Source: Pycnococcus provasolii (taxonomy: Eukaryota > Chlorophyta > Pseudoscourfieldiophyceae > Pseudoscourfieldiales). Taken from it: a stretch of DNA of 64,000 nucleotides. The position numbers and the translations under genes were made by a program. The stretch lies in NCBI GenBank assembly GCA_049487715.1, contig CP150589.1:186001-250000 (forward strand). Direction: 5' to 3'. This document shows, piece after piece, positions 31,201 to 41,496 of this stretch (position 1 is its first letter; each line of letters starts with the position of its first letter). A model generated the notes under the pieces. That model ran no database searches. It was not told the DNA's origin and worked only from the letters and a program-made list of their open reading frames with translations.

Positions 31201-34200
31201 TGGCTCAGGCACGCGTAACGAATCGCGATGCGGGCTGGATTGACACGCTCGAGTCGATGGGCATTGAGATGCCACAGCAGCGAACGGACGGCTCGTGGAC
31301 GCTACCGAATGCTCAAGATCGCCTTGATGCGTACGACTCGGTGCCGCTGCCGCTAACCTACAACGAAATTGATCGAATTACCACCCGGTACGAGGCGAAG
31401 TTTTTCCAACGGTGGCTCCGTGCTCGCGAAAAGCAGCTTGGTAACGAAGGCGCACTGATGCCAAACGGGGAGCCCATGGCCTCCTTCGGCGGCGTCGTCG
31501 ACGACACGGGTGAAAATGGAACGCCGGCGGGCCAGAATGCGGCGGACGGTGCAACGAGCCGCAACGGTGTTGCCGCCGTGTCCTATGCTGGTGCGAACGG
31601 CGACGTGGGAGAAATGAAGGAGATGATTGATGGCATTCGCGAAGCTGAGGCGAACTCAGCGCCACCAACAATCGACGAGCTGGAGATGGCGCGTGACATG
31701 TCGATCGACGTTGACGAGCTTCGCCTGATGCAGAAGATACAGTGGGAGCCAATGCTCGCGGGCACATACCGTAAGCCGAAGACGGCGCCGATGCCAGGTG
31801 CGCTATCACAGCACGATTACAATCTCGAGTACGCGCATCTCCCCGAGTCCGAGCGTGCCGTACCGCCCGAGCGCGTTGACTTGGATCGCATCGAGAGAGA
31901 GGATCCTGCGCTGCATGCTTTCGTGAAGCGTAGACGCGCGGCTCAGCTCGCATCAGTCGATCCTGTGGATTACATCCTTCGCAAGCCTGACTTGCACGTT
32001 GACTGGGTATTCTTCCCGATCCTGGCGGCGGAGGATCCTCGCGTCGCTGGCTTGAAGTGGAAGGTTTGGCAAATGGCTCTTGAGAATGGCACGATGTATC
32101 CGACGAGCGTCGAGAGCATGTACGACCTTTCCGTCGAGCTGACAATCGCGCTGGAGCGTGAGATGCTTGATCAGGGAATGCGTGTGGGTGAATTGCCCGA
32201 GGAGGAACAAACGGCGGCAACAGATACCGTGCTCATTTACAACGGCGTCGACGTCGGCTTTGATTTCCGCCCGCGCAGGCTGGTGTTTGGGCAAGGGCTT
32301 CCAGGCGGATCGTTTTACGACGTTGAGAGCGGCGAGTACCACTCTGCATACGACGCCGAGGAGGACTACCTAGTGATGAATCTCAAACCATGGGAACGCG
32401 ACGAAGTGGTCGGCAATCCGTCCGCCAATACTCCCAGCCCTTGGGACAATCAGCACGTCCTACACGACGTGACACCGTACGGGCCGAAAGTGACGCGCGA
32501 CGAGTCGGCGAACGACCCGGGGTTGAGCGACGACGAAGCAGCCTTCAAAACGCCGATGGACTTCGTTGGAATGCCTCGCCATCCTCTCGACGACGAAGAG
32601 GAGGTTGGAGACTTGATTGATAACGAGCGCATACAAGCTGAGGATGCGGAGATGAGGAAGTGGCGCACCGACGGCGACTACGGCGCGTTGCACCGCAGCC
32701 TTGAGCTGTCCATCCCGTGGGAGGAGGTTGAGGCGGAGGTGACTCGGCACAACACCATTCTCACGCTGATGTACGAACGAGACAAGCAGATTGCCGAAAA
32801 GCAGGATGCCGCGGTCGAGGCGGAGAAGGAGCGCGGCTATGCCGTGAGCAGCATGGTCGCCAAGCCTCGCATGCGCCCAACGTTTAACGCCATTTTCGAA
32901 CGTTCGCGTCGCGTTCACGTCGGCGAGCACGCTCGAGAGGTGTTCGAGGCGAAAACCGAGGACATTACGCTTGATCCCGTGGACCCTATCCTCGCGAGCG
33001 CGCAGAACAAGGGAACGTACCTGCCAGACTACTACGGGGAGACGAACGAACCTGTGTACGAGTACGCGACACCGGAGACGCAACGCAAGACCCTTGCGGC
33101 GCGTCATCCAGAGCTTGCACGATACCTGCGCATCGTTCGCGGCGATGAGAAGCCTGCGGACACGGAGGTGGAGGAACGCTCGCAGCGAATTAGCCTCTTT
33201 CGCGAGTACGCTCAGATGGTGCGCCAGGAAAAGGACGCACAGCTCGAGGATATGGCTGGTGTGGCAACCGGCTTGAAGGGTGGGCGTGGTGCATCTCGAA
33301 GCTCGAAGGTGACTGTGGGCAAGGAAGATGACGGCGGTGCTGCACAGAAACGTCTCGAAAGGATTAGCCCCTACCTTGAGGATGACGACGACGACGTTAG
33401 CTTTAGTGAAGCTTCTGCATCTGGCTTCGACCGCACGGACGTGGGTAGGCGTGCACGAGCTGTCAAGCGCCAAAACGACGACGACGACGACGAGATGGAT
33501 TCGGACGACGAGGAACTAGGCGAGGAGGAGGAGGAAGAGGAGGAGGAAGCCCTTCGTACAATGCGTGTTCGTCGCAAGAAGAAGAGTCGTGAACCGGCAT
33601 CAATGATGATGGACGAGGAGGATGACGAAGACGATGGGCTTGATGACGATGGTGAGCGCCTGCTCAGCTCCGCGGCGGTGGCACGTGGATCGGACGAAGC
33701 GATGCTCCGTGGCTTTGGAGGTGGAGGCGCAGCCGACGACAGCGAGGACTCTTCTGACGGCTTGGCCACGTCAGGTGACGAAGCCGTGGGAGATCTGATG
33801 GCTGACAGCATTGACGAAGATGACGATTTCGAAGATGATGACGCGGAGGATGCTCTTTTTGACGACGACGACGACGACGATATCGAGGAGGAAGATGTCG
33901 ATGCTGAACTTCTTGCTGAGATGGCTGGTGACGAGGAGGAGGAGGAGGAAGATTTCGATGACGACGACGATGTCGAGATGAGCTACGATGAAGACGAGTA
34001 TGACGAGGACGACGACCTTGAAGAGGAGGAGGAGGAGGAGAACTTTGACGAGGACTTTGAGAAGGACTTTGCGGGTGACGAGGGCGTCGAGGAGCTCGGG
34101 GGTGCCGCGTTCGAGCGAGAAAACCAACTTATTGCAGCGGTGCCAGACTCTACCGCAGGAGCATCGTCTCTTGCTCTTAAGGAGCAGCGTCGTCTGGACA

Positions 34201-37200
34201 CACTTGCGAGGCAGTGGGATGATCTTTCCGACGAGCGTAGCCTTGAGGCTTTTAGCGCGGTGATTGCCGCATCGCCTGAATACCAGGATGAGGATGGCGC
34301 AAGCGACGGTGCATCGACGTTGGCAGATACGGCACGTGCGAAAATGGGCAAGAAGTCAGATACGCAAGTCGAGGTGCTGGACAGCGCCCTTGCTGAAGAG
34401 GAGATGCGAGCTGCACGCGAGGCGTTTGGTGGTGGCATGGACGGCGTTGAGAATCTGCTCAGCCTTCCCGTAAATCCTGCAGAGCGTCGCATGCACGAGC
34501 TCTTGGGCAGCGCGCCGTCACAGCGGCGAAGCGACACGTCAGATGACGAGCAATTCCTCGAAACGGTGGACGAATTGACGAAAAATCTCATGGACAAAAT
34601 TCCGAACATTGAAAACTACTTCCGAATGGCGCGCTACGCGACCGTCATCCCGCTAAAGCGTCCGATTGCCCGCATGTCTCGGAAGGAGCTTTGCCAGCAC
34701 ATGGCTGAGGCGAATATTCCATTTGACCTCATGTACGACACGACGCGGCAGCTTCGCGAGCGCGTGAAGAATGTGCGCGAGATTTTATACGCCGACGACG
34801 ACCTGCTGAATAACTCGTTCGAGGGTAGGCGCAAGCGCGAGAAGCAGGCGATTGACCATCTTTCAAAGCACCGAGCCGCAAAGTGGCTGCCCACTGACAA
34901 CTACGAGTATTATATCGACGTATACGCCGAGGGCATGCTCAAGGAGACGCGCCGCGTGGAGGAGGTGCAAGATCGCGAGGAGGTGTACCGGCTGATTGAG
35001 CCACTGCTGGAGCGCGATCCGTTCCTGCTTCGTGACGTCGAGGAATCGGACGAGCGCCTTCGCAACAGCCTGCCTCTCTACGCCGGTACGGGACACTTCT
35101 TTGCCGAGCACCAACTTCCTCACGAGAGCGACCCTCGGCGCATGCGGGAGTCACAGCTCGAGCGGCAAGAGCAGGAGCAGCGTGACTCGATGACGCAGGA
35201 GGATGACGCGGAGATGAGCCTGACGAACCCGTTCAAGTGGCGCGGGGAGTGGGACCACCTTCCCGCGTTTCTGTTCGATGAGGTCGACATGGCGTCGAAG
35301 GAGAAGGATACGCCGCCGTGGATTACCTTTGAGGCTGAGAATGGCATCGACTCGGCGGATCCGAGGGCTGTGAAGGCTTTCTACGACAAGCTGTGCGAAA
35401 CCGAGGAGGGTAAGCAGAAGGTGGTTGACCTCGGGCGTGAGTGGAGCTTGAAAATCAAGATGAAGCCTTGGTATTGGCTCAGCCGCCCGGAGCGCGAGTA
35501 CATCATCGGCACGGATGAGGGTATCCAGCAGTGGGACCCGGACGGATTCATGTTCGCGCAGGAGTGGGCTAAGTACGTGCTCAAGAAAACTGCGAGTGCG
35601 CTTCCCACCGGCTCGCTCGCGAAGGATGAGTTTGACGACATGCTCAGTCGCAACGCTGCACTCGACACCACCTCACCGAGCGAGCTGATGCCTGCGAGCT
35701 ACCGTGCTCACCTCGCCGATCCGTTCACGACGAACGTGGAGCTTGCAGAGCAGAGGTACTACTGGCGTCCCGTTCACACGAATGGCGACATCGAGGACCT
35801 GTTCCGCGCGAATTTCTCGACGCGCCAGCGATCGACGGATCCAGCGGGTGGAGTTGCGCCGACGATGCGCGTATATGGCGCGTGGGTAAGCCCCGAGTCG
35901 TACCTTGCGCCGACGATGAGCGAGCTGGAGGTGTGCGTGATTGCCGCCGAGCTCTGCGTGCGATGCAACGAGGTTCCGAGCTTTGCCAGCATGCGCAGTC
36001 TTCTCAAGGCGGCCGCGGTGGAGCGCATTCCATCGCTCGCGCGGCGCTGCCTTCCTTGGATTGCGATGAACGCGCGCGAGGGTCGCATCACGCACGGGGA
36101 AGCGCATCAGCTCCTCACGTGCGCCGAGCTGCTCCTGTTGGAAGAGGCTGGCTACCACGAGCCTCCGATGGCGCTGCGGCATCTGTACAGCCCTCGGCAT
36201 CCGCACCGCGAGCGTGCGCTGGCAAACGGCTATCTATCGAGCAGTGTGCAGGACCTAACAAACCTATGGCATAGCTCGGGTTCGTTTGCGACGCTGGACG
36301 AGAGTAAGCGCTTCGACGAGTGCCGTCGCATGGCACGCCGCCTGGGATTCCCTGTGCAGATTTCCGCGGGTGCACGCATTCGCGACAGCTTCCTTTTCCA
36401 GACAGCCACCTCCACGAAGGGCACGGATGGTTTCTTCAGAGGACTGGGCAATGCGGAGATCTTGCCCGCTCTTGCCGGTCGCCTCGACCAGGAAATTGGG
36501 GTGATCATCTGCCACGACGAGAGCGAGCTCGAGGAGGCGTTTGACTTGCTGCGAAGGCGGATGCGCGGCGAGGAATTCTTGGCAATGGTGCGCGAGAAGG
36601 ATCGAGAGATGGAGTGGTTCCATCTTGGCATCCCGCAGGTGGATGGTTGGGACTGGAAGCCTGACGCGCTTCGTTTTTTGAGGGATTGCACGCGCGGTGC
36701 GTACAGCGAGCGCAACCTCGGTGACACGTTCGGTGCACTCGTGAAAGATGCGGGTGCACGCGAGGGTATTGCGGATCAGATGCAGCTCGCGGATCTGCTG
36801 TACAAGAATGTGAGCTACGGCTTCTACGAGACTGTGTTTATGGTTGGCAAAGCGCCACCAAGCGCGGATGAGATGGTGCTGGATGAGCGTCATGCGCGAG
36901 AACAGTGGTTCCTTTCTGCCACAGCGGGTGGGTGTCCACCTCCTCCCGTCTGCCCGACGGTGGAAGGAAAGGTGGTACGCGGTGGTGAAACGTCGAGAGT
37001 GAGAGCTGCGAAGGATCGATCGATGGCGGAGGTGTTGAAGCGGATTGGCATGCAGGCTGTTGACGACTTTGCACAGGAATACAGCGATGTGTCCGATGCG
37101 CTGCTTGCGAAGGAGGAGGAGGAGGAGGAGGAGCAAGTGCAGGAGGAGGAGGATGTCGAGACATGGTTTGGCGTCAGCGAGAGCGAGCGCATCGCATGGG

Positions 37201-38291
37201 TGGATCGTGCGACGCGACGTGCATTGGCCCTTTGCCGTGCATGTGCTCGAGAGGGTGGGTTTGCGTGGCGCCCGTTTGAGGTGCGACGCCTTGACGCGTC
37301 TGCGCGTGACTCAAAATCCGCGGCTGGTCAAGCGCTTGCGGAAATGCGTCGGATGGAAACATTTTCAGATGCACTGGCTCAGCTGAACTTGCACGGCGAC
37401 AAGCCCTCGATGATGGAGGGCGCGACGGAAGTGGCGGGTGGTCCTTGGTTTGGCCGTGGTGGACCGCGAAGGCTTACCGCTGTTTACGACGGCGATTCGC
37501 TCAGTTACCTGTACGCACGTGCGAGCTACTACATGAAAGATGAGATCAGCGAAGAGGAGGCTGCGGTGGGTGAAGACACGCCAGAGATGCTCGCGGCTCT
37601 CGAGGCTTTTGTGTCGTGCAGGCGTCCGTCGGACTTCAAGCATCCTCCGATGGATGCCCCACCGCCGCCACCTCTTCGGTGGGGATGGGCGGAGGTGGCA
37701 AGACGTGGTAAGCGTGCGAAACCCGGTGCTCCGTTCCCTAAGCCGGACTTTTCGCAATTCCACGGTGACGAGACGCGACTGGCATCTGGAACGGAGTGGG
37801 CGGATGCTGCACAGCCTGAGCCTGAGAGTGGTTGGGACAACTGCACGCTTGCGGAGTTGATTGGGTTCGAGGAGGCGGATCGTCCCGGCCCTTCCGTTGG
37901 CTTGCATGATCCGAAGCAAATGCCAAGCCGTCCGTGGGAGCGTGCACGTCGTTGGGATGGCGAAGATCCGCTGCGGTTGAGCACGAAGCCTCGTGACGTT
38001 TCCCATGGCTACGTGGGTGGCGTGAGAACGGAAGAATTTGCGGATATTCCAAAGCCACGTCCGCTGGAGGATAAATTGGAACGAACGAAAGCTGCGCAAG
38101 ACGCGGCTATGATTAGGGCTGCGAGCTTTGGTCTGGATGATGACGATGAACTGGACGATGAACTGGACGATGAGGAGGCTAATAGCGTGGTGGAAATGAT
38201 GAACGAGGTGGAAGATACGATGGCTGCAGCAACTGCGGAGGATGACGATGACAGCTTCATCGAGGACGAACAGGAGGATACATTTGGCTAA
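28209..38291 (+). CDS. Giant acidic protein with PPR-like and possible SAP-like segments
   Basis: This is one uninterrupted frame. The ATG at 28209 gives 3360 aa; an in-frame ATG at 27738 would add 157. The N-terminus is Arg/Ser/Gly-rich with almost no acidic residues until about 180, as in organelle transit peptides. Residues about 407-574 resemble pentatricopeptide helices, for example VYHALVHAYAVN, TYLLLLRLLVMRGDYRRA and VWNAMTLIYFQAG. Residues about 1720-1970 are a long Asp/Glu tract. Residues about 2150-2190 (MSRKELCQHMAEANIPFDLM) weakly resemble a SAP nucleic-acid-binding motif. PPR plus SAP occurs in the plastid nucleoid protein pTAC3/PAP1, so a plastid transcription role is a hypothesis. 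This protein is several times longer than that family's usual size. The rest has no domain I recognise. The C-terminus is again acidic. Confidence 0.8.
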   Translation: MSAAPSRPRGGVRGVSPLRHRGGGGGGGGGGSQAGRGVSPLRHGHRGGGGVSRGVSLGGVSQNSGMRGGGSSGVGGGGSSSSAFAGTLALSSPCIGASRARPLPSPPHGGARRNPSSLLASVARNSGNGVLGHAASSSSWPCAMFASKTSGAGYSAGAAAARRGRSSERRHSRAPSSSSSKATPSDDAASTAKNDNTEEESDDVVDDEGGDEHEHFEWDEGDDDDSLQAQTQSSGNPNFMRATSSGDDDEFLYEPSEDDNAQFADAWAAYNDGYDDEESNGSYLDEGFNEELEEETPEQRTRRLAEESAELMRLRRERRERQQEDSQANLADLHASVAGVDGVVRTAHDLYGGAHPYIRQARDMALALARSGSAMLQNVSANEASLPWGDDDVRHPIVTRLADAAERGDTVEAEACVAELRMLRMRPGSRVYHALVHAYAVNHDVKGTLSATRRASRASEMILLDTYLLLLRLLVMRGDYRRAELTCEAVMRDAERRGGEKGIGYEPGDVWNAMTLIYFQAGAGARDAAFAWYERGKSDMGFTPSLDVYELAIRAMADDLDVTRCYDEIDHMRHVSGLAPQPRHTNPVAMCECRSRFKAVDYLVQRMLNPHGQIWFNHSDPFIGDKALDFPYDVATQNILMEEMMCCGSGDVHATHHEEIGACASVAAAYLSTPTTQKGSWGEVLLSKFYLDENKVVHGRVNRPAMYTVAAMQAAFRCRTIGKELMAEPSAEVLRLRAHKHAQYRAGGAAPSMDVSDIARDGAAADGTERLPDGWVGDSMPPPKRMVGLHVPSERLIDDAARLDTTPQWDGAMELCLSEGRSGLHLFARYGILADIEAAMCNPIENYWLPAGREWLDVLAMCAEDGADLSSPYTFLNFQNARGHSPCTSWLGGDRTPNHRAESHYGRLVGARFNCMGWRDYPMHVPHGGVYDGGMRVVNFPPVDGWIFDPVGQNPDETGREVSFREFAAERSFKSYDFGYPGYQYKDLREKINLPWSMAQARVTNRDAGWIDTLESMGIEMPQQRTDGSWTLPNAQDRLDAYDSVPLPLTYNEIDRITTRYEAKFFQRWLRAREKQLGNEGALMPNGEPMASFGGVVDDTGENGTPAGQNAADGATSRNGVAAVSYAGANGDVGEMKEMIDGIREAEANSAPPTIDELEMARDMSIDVDELRLMQKIQWEPMLAGTYRKPKTAPMPGALSQHDYNLEYAHLPESERAVPPERVDLDRIEREDPALHAFVKRRRAAQLASVDPVDYILRKPDLHVDWVFFPILAAEDPRVAGLKWKVWQMALENGTMYPTSVESMYDLSVELTIALEREMLDQGMRVGELPEEEQTAATDTVLIYNGVDVGFDFRPRRLVFGQGLPGGSFYDVESGEYHSAYDAEEDYLVMNLKPWERDEVVGNPSANTPSPWDNQHVLHDVTPYGPKVTRDESANDPGLSDDEAAFKTPMDFVGMPRHPLDDEEEVGDLIDNERIQAEDAEMRKWRTDGDYGALHRSLELSIPWEEVEAEVTRHNTILTLMYERDKQIAEKQDAAVEAEKERGYAVSSMVAKPRMRPTFNAIFERSRRVHVGEHAREVFEAKTEDITLDPVDPILASAQNKGTYLPDYYGETNEPVYEYATPETQRKTLAARHPELARYLRIVRGDEKPADTEVEERSQRISLFREYAQMVRQEKDAQLEDMAGVATGLKGGRGASRSSKVTVGKEDDGGAAQKRLERISPYLEDDDDDVSFSEASASGFDRTDVGRRARAVKRQNDDDDDEMDSDDEELGEEEEEEEEEALRTMRVRRKKKSREPASMMMDEEDDEDDGLDDDGERLLSSAAVARGSDEAMLRGFGGGGAADDSEDSSDGLATSGDEAVGDLMADSIDEDDDFEDDDAEDALFDDDDDDDIEEEDVDAELLAEMAGDEEEEEEDFDDDDDVEMSYDEDEYDEDDDLEEEEEEENFDEDFEKDFAGDEGVEELGGAAFERENQLIAAVPDSTAGASSLALKEQRRLDTLARQWDDLSDERSLEAFSAVIAASPEYQDEDGASDGASTLADTARAKMGKKSDTQVEVLDSALAEEEMRAAREAFGGGMDGVENLLSLPVNPAERRMHELLGSAPSQRRSDTSDDEQFLETVDELTKNLMDKIPNIENYFRMARYATVIPLKRPIARMSRKELCQHMAEANIPFDLMYDTTRQLRERVKNVREILYADDDLLNNSFEGRRKREKQAIDHLSKHRAAKWLPTDNYEYYIDVYAEGMLKETRRVEEVQDREEVYRLIEPLLERDPFLLRDVEESDERLRNSLPLYAGTGHFFAEHQLPHESDPRRMRESQLERQEQEQRDSMTQEDDAEMSLTNPFKWRGEWDHLPAFLFDEVDMASKEKDTPPWITFEAENGIDSADPRAVKAFYDKLCETEEGKQKVVDLGREWSLKIKMKPWYWLSRPEREYIIGTDEGIQQWDPDGFMFAQEWAKYVLKKTASALPTGSLAKDEFDDMLSRNAALDTTSPSELMPASYRAHLADPFTTNVELAEQRYYWRPVHTNGDIEDLFRANFSTRQRSTDPAGGVAPTMRVYGAWVSPESYLAPTMSELEVCVIAAELCVRCNEVPSFASMRSLLKAAAVERIPSLARRCLPWIAMNAREGRITHGEAHQLLTCAELLLLEEAGYHEPPMALRHLYSPRHPHRERALANGYLSSSVQDLTNLWHSSGSFATLDESKRFDECRRMARRLGFPVQISAGARIRDSFLFQTATSTKGTDGFFRGLGNAEILPALAGRLDQEIGVIICHDESELEEAFDLLRRRMRGEEFLAMVREKDREMEWFHLGIPQVDGWDWKPDALRFLRDCTRGAYSERNLGDTFGALVKDAGAREGIADQMQLADLLYKNVSYGFYETVFMVGKAPPSADEMVLDERHAREQWFLSATAGGCPPPPVCPTVEGKVVRGGETSRVRAAKDRSMAEVLKRIGMQAVDDFAQEYSDVSDALLAKEEEEEEEQVQEEEDVETWFGVSESERIAWVDRATRRALALCRACAREGGFAWRPFEVRRLDASARDSKSAAGQALAEMRRMETFSDALAQLNLHGDKPSMMEGATEVAGGPWFGRGGPRRLTAVYDGDSLSYLYARASYYMKDEISEEEAAVGEDTPEMLAALEAFVSCRRPSDFKHPPMDAPPPPPLRWGWAEVARRGKRAKPGAPFPKPDFSQFHGDETRLASGTEWADAAQPEPESGWDNCTLAELIGFEEADRPGPSVGLHDPKQMPSRPWERARRWDGEDPLRLSTKPRDVSHGYVGGVRTEEFADIPKPRPLEDKLERTKAAQDAAMIRAASFGLDDDDELDDELDDEEANSVVEMMNEVEDTMAAATAEDDDDSFIEDEQEDTFG

Positions 38292-38564
38292 GAGAATGCA
38301 ATTTTTATTTTTCGAGGCACGAAATGTTTGTTTCTTCTTTCTTTGTAAAACTACTAACAGCAGACTTTTTACACAACAACAACAACTGAATCTTGTTCTT
38401 TATTCCTTATTATTATTCGAGATTGATTATTGGTCAAAACGTTGTGTTTGTTTGTCGGTCGTTTTTACGACGATCGATGCAACTTGCAACTTGCAGCCAT
38501 TGCTGCTTGAACTTGTTGTTGTTTAATGGCGACGACGACCAGGGTATCCGCCAGGAATCCTTGC

Positions 38565-39338
38565 CTATCCGCCTCCTCCGCCACCAGCTCCGGCGCCACC
38601 TCCAGAGGCTGTCGCGGTTGATCCTGTGTTTTCGACGATGCAGTTGTACTTGTAGAAGCCTCGAAGATTGACGCATGGATCAGGCGGTGGCGCCCAAGGG
38701 AAGGGGTTGAAGCCGATTCCAGCAATCTCCGTGCGTCGCCCACCAGACTGAGTTTGGGCGGTAGCGGTGCCAGTACCAGCACCACCGCCTCCTCCTCCAC
38801 CACCTACAGGAGGGTAGTAAGGAGCGGGTTGCGCAGGGTAATACCCGGGTCCGCCACCGCCACCGCCACCGCCGCCAGCAGCAGCGGCGGCAGCTGCCGC
38901 AGCGGCACCACCGCCATATCCTCCTCCACCTCCGTAGTAGGGCATGGGCCATCCCCCGCCGTAATAGGGAGGGTACCCGCCGTAGTAAGGCATGTACGGT
39001 CCGTATCCGCCGTATCCTCCGCCGTAGTACGGAGGCCTACGCGGCGGTCCATATCCACCAAATCCTGGTCCACCACCAAAGAACGAGCGCAGAGTCGTGT
39101 CATCCATCTCCGGTCCAGGCGCCATCATCATCGTGGCTAGGGCGACTTCTTGGTCCTCCCCGTTGACGGCATCCACAGCCGGAGGAACACTCCCGTTCTC
39201 TTCTTGTGCGTAGACCCCACAGTATGACGAAGTTGATGTCTGGAGAAGCACGATCGCGAAATACAAGACGAGAAACATCATGCCTGAGATTGACTTCTTG
39301 ATGCCTTGAGGCGCATCATACGAGGAGGAAGCAAGCAT
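38565..39338 (-). CDS. Glycine/tyrosine-rich secreted protein, copy 1
   Basis: This protein (257 aa, ATG at 39338) has a hydrophobic segment at about 20-36 followed by YCGVYAQEE, read as a signal peptide. The middle is built of GGY, PYYGG and poly-Gly/Ala, as in cell-wall or extracellular-matrix proteins. A conserved C-terminal block, PWAPPPDPCVNLRGFYKYNC, has two cysteines. Compared with copy 2 (39769-40655), a TAG at 38565 ends this copy 14 codons early. Beyond it the frame would continue with the same GGYPGRRRH ending. The lost tail may be neutral. Function is unknown. Confidence 0.75.
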   Translation of the reverse strand: MLASSSYDAPQGIKKSISGMMFLVLYFAIVLLQTSTSSYCGVYAQEENGSVPPAVDAVNGEDQEVALATMMMAPGPEMDDTTLRSFFGGGPGFGGYGPPRRPPYYGGGYGGYGPYMPYYGGYPPYYGGGWPMPYYGGGGGYGGGAAAAAAAAAAGGGGGGGGGPGYYPAQPAPYYPPVGGGGGGGGAGTGTATAQTQSGGRRTEIAGIGFNPFPWAPPPDPCVNLRGFYKYNCIVENTGSTATASGGGAGAGGGGGG

Positions 39339-39768
39339 GACTGGTCAGTAAGTGAAGAGTGAAGAATCAAAATACTTGTTGATTGATGGATGGAGAAGAA
39401 TGACAAGCAAGGTGTTGTGTGTGACACACGTGTTGGGGGGGAGGGAGTGAAGTGGGCCCCGGACGACGTTCGTTAAAGGGGGGGAAGGGGGAAGGGAAGG
39501 GGGGAAGGGGGAAGGGGTGAAGTTATTTTCACAGGGGAAAAAGTGGGGCCGGAATCGGAGGGAAGCTGAAATCACATCACAAATTATTTGAAACCCCTAC
39601 AACAGGTCCCTACATACTACCCCCTAGGGGTTTAGGGGTAGGGGAGATTCGCAAAAAAAAGTGGGTTTACATGGATCCGGGGCCCTTCGTTTTTACGACG
39701 ATGATGCATGCAGCCATGCAACTTGTTGGCAACTTGCAGCCACTGCTGCTTGTGGGACTTGTTGGTGT
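39339..39768. other. Spacer between the two glycine-rich copies
   Basis: The spacer contains G-rich ggggaaggg runs (about 39475-39520) and a telomere-like ctaggggtttaggggtagg near 39622-39643. I see no gene. Confidence 0.55.
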
Positions 39769-40655
39769 TTAATGGCGACGACGACCAGGGTATCCGCCAG
39801 GTCCTTGCCATCCGCCTCCTCCAGCTCCGGCGGCACCTGCAGAGGATGCCGCCGTTGATCCCGTGTTTTCGGTGATGCAGTTGTACTTGTAGAAGCCTCG
39901 AAGATTGACGCATGGATCGGGCGGTGGCGCCCAAGGGAAGAGGTTGATGCCGATTCCAGAAATCTCCGTGCGTCGTCCAGATGATCCAGCTGTCGCGGTA
40001 CCGGCAGCGGTGCCAGCACCACCGCCTCCTCCTCCACCACCTACCACGGGAGGAGGGTAGTAAGGAGCGGGTTGCGCAGGGTAATACCCAGGTCCGCCGT
40101 ATCCACCTCCTCCTCCGCCAGCAGCAGCGGCGGCAGCTGCCGCAGCGGCACCACCCCCACCTCCTCCGCCGTAGTAGGGCATGGGCCATCCCCCCCGTAA
40201 TAGGGACGGTACCCGCCGTAGTAAGGCATGTACGGTCGGTATCCGCCGTATCCGCCTCCTCCTCCGCCAGCAGCAGCGGCGGCAGCTGCCGCAGCGGCAC
40301 CACCCCCACCTCCTCCGCCGTAGTACAGAGGCCTCGGTCCATATCCTCCATATCCACCAAATCCTGGTCCACCACCAAAGAACGAGCGCAGAGTCGTGTC
40401 ATCCATCTCCGGTCCAGGCGCCATCATCATCATGGCTAGGGCGACTTCTTGGTCCTCCCCGTTGACGGCATCCACAATGCCTACTTCAGCCGGAAGGACA
40501 CTCCCGTTCTCTTCTTGTGCGTAGACCCCACAGTATGACTTTGATGTCTGGAGGAGCGTGATCGCCAATACTGAGACGACAAGAAACATGCCTCGCGGGA
40601 TTGACTTCTTCTTCTGGACTCGCGCATCATAAGAGTAAGAGTAAGAAGAAAGCAT
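39769..40655 (-). pseudogene. Glycine/tyrosine-rich secreted protein, copy 2, frameshifted
   Basis: The ATG at 40655 opens a protein whose signal segment and first half parallel copy 1 (YCGVYAQEENGS, MDDTTLRSFFGGGPGFGGYG). At 40190-40196 a run of seven C replaces the eight bases cccccgcc of copy 1. This one-base loss sends the frame out of register. The remaining protein, including PWAPPPDPCVNLRGFYKYNC and the GGYPGRRRH end, is intact in the next frame to 39769. It could be a true pseudogene, or a base-calling error in a homopolymer, in which case the gene is whole. The two copies form a recent tandem duplication in one orientation. Confidence 0.7.
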
Positions 40656-41496
40656 GGTGAGATATGTTCAAGCAAGAGTGGTGAGTCAGTGATGCTGTGA
40701 ATTGAAGTGAAGTGAAGTAGTGTGTGACTCAAGTGTTGAAAGAATGACAAGGAGAATGAATGAATGAAGGGGGTTGATGGCCACGTGTGTGTGATGAAAC
40801 AAGCCTGGGAAACACCCCGGACGTGAACTCCCGTGGCAGTGAGTGGGGTGGGAAGGGGAAGGGCGACTACCTTAAAAGAAGAAGGGGGGAAGGGAGGAAG
40901 CTACAATAAAGTGGGGCCGGAAAATGGATCTCGAATCCCCCCCCCAGCTGCCGGGGGATTCTTCGAGGAGGGAAGCTAAAAGTTGAAATCGTGACATCAC
41001 GGGATTGGAAAAGGGTCCGAGGATTTCCCAACCCCTAACTAGTAACTTCCTCCCTAATCCCTATTTTTGATTGGTGGGTTTCCCACCCTAATGTCTTCTT
41101 TGTTTGATCTTGACGTCCGAGGATTTCCCAACCCCTAACTTCCTCCCTCTTGGAAAAATCATTCGACCTGAAGGAAACCCCGAACCCCCTAACCTCTAAC
41201 CCCTAACTTCCCTGGTGTTGGAAACTCATGTACTCGACCACCTGAAGGAACCCCCGAACCCCCTAAACTCTAACCCCTAACTTTACTAAACCCCTCTTGG
41301 AAACTCATTCTATGTACCTGAAATAAAACCCCGAATAATGTGTGTTTGATCAATTAAAATTCCATCCCCGTGAATCCAACATGGGGGGGATACCTCTTTT
41401 ATATTTCGAGGGGGTTGTGTGCGGCGGCGTGTCCCTGTTCTATGAGGCCGCCGACAACCATTTTACCACCTTAGCAGCAGCAGCCTCTCGGATATC
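40656..41496. promoter_or_regulatory. Upstream region of RPS2 with degenerate telomere-like motifs
   Basis: I see no gene. From about 41025 to 41290, variants of cccctaac / aacccctaact recur at least five times within longer imperfect repeats (tttcccaacccctaac, gaaaccccgaaccccctaa). The last is about 210 bp before the RPS2 start. Telo-box motifs are known in plant ribosomal-protein promoters, so a promoter role is plausible. Confidence 0.45.
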
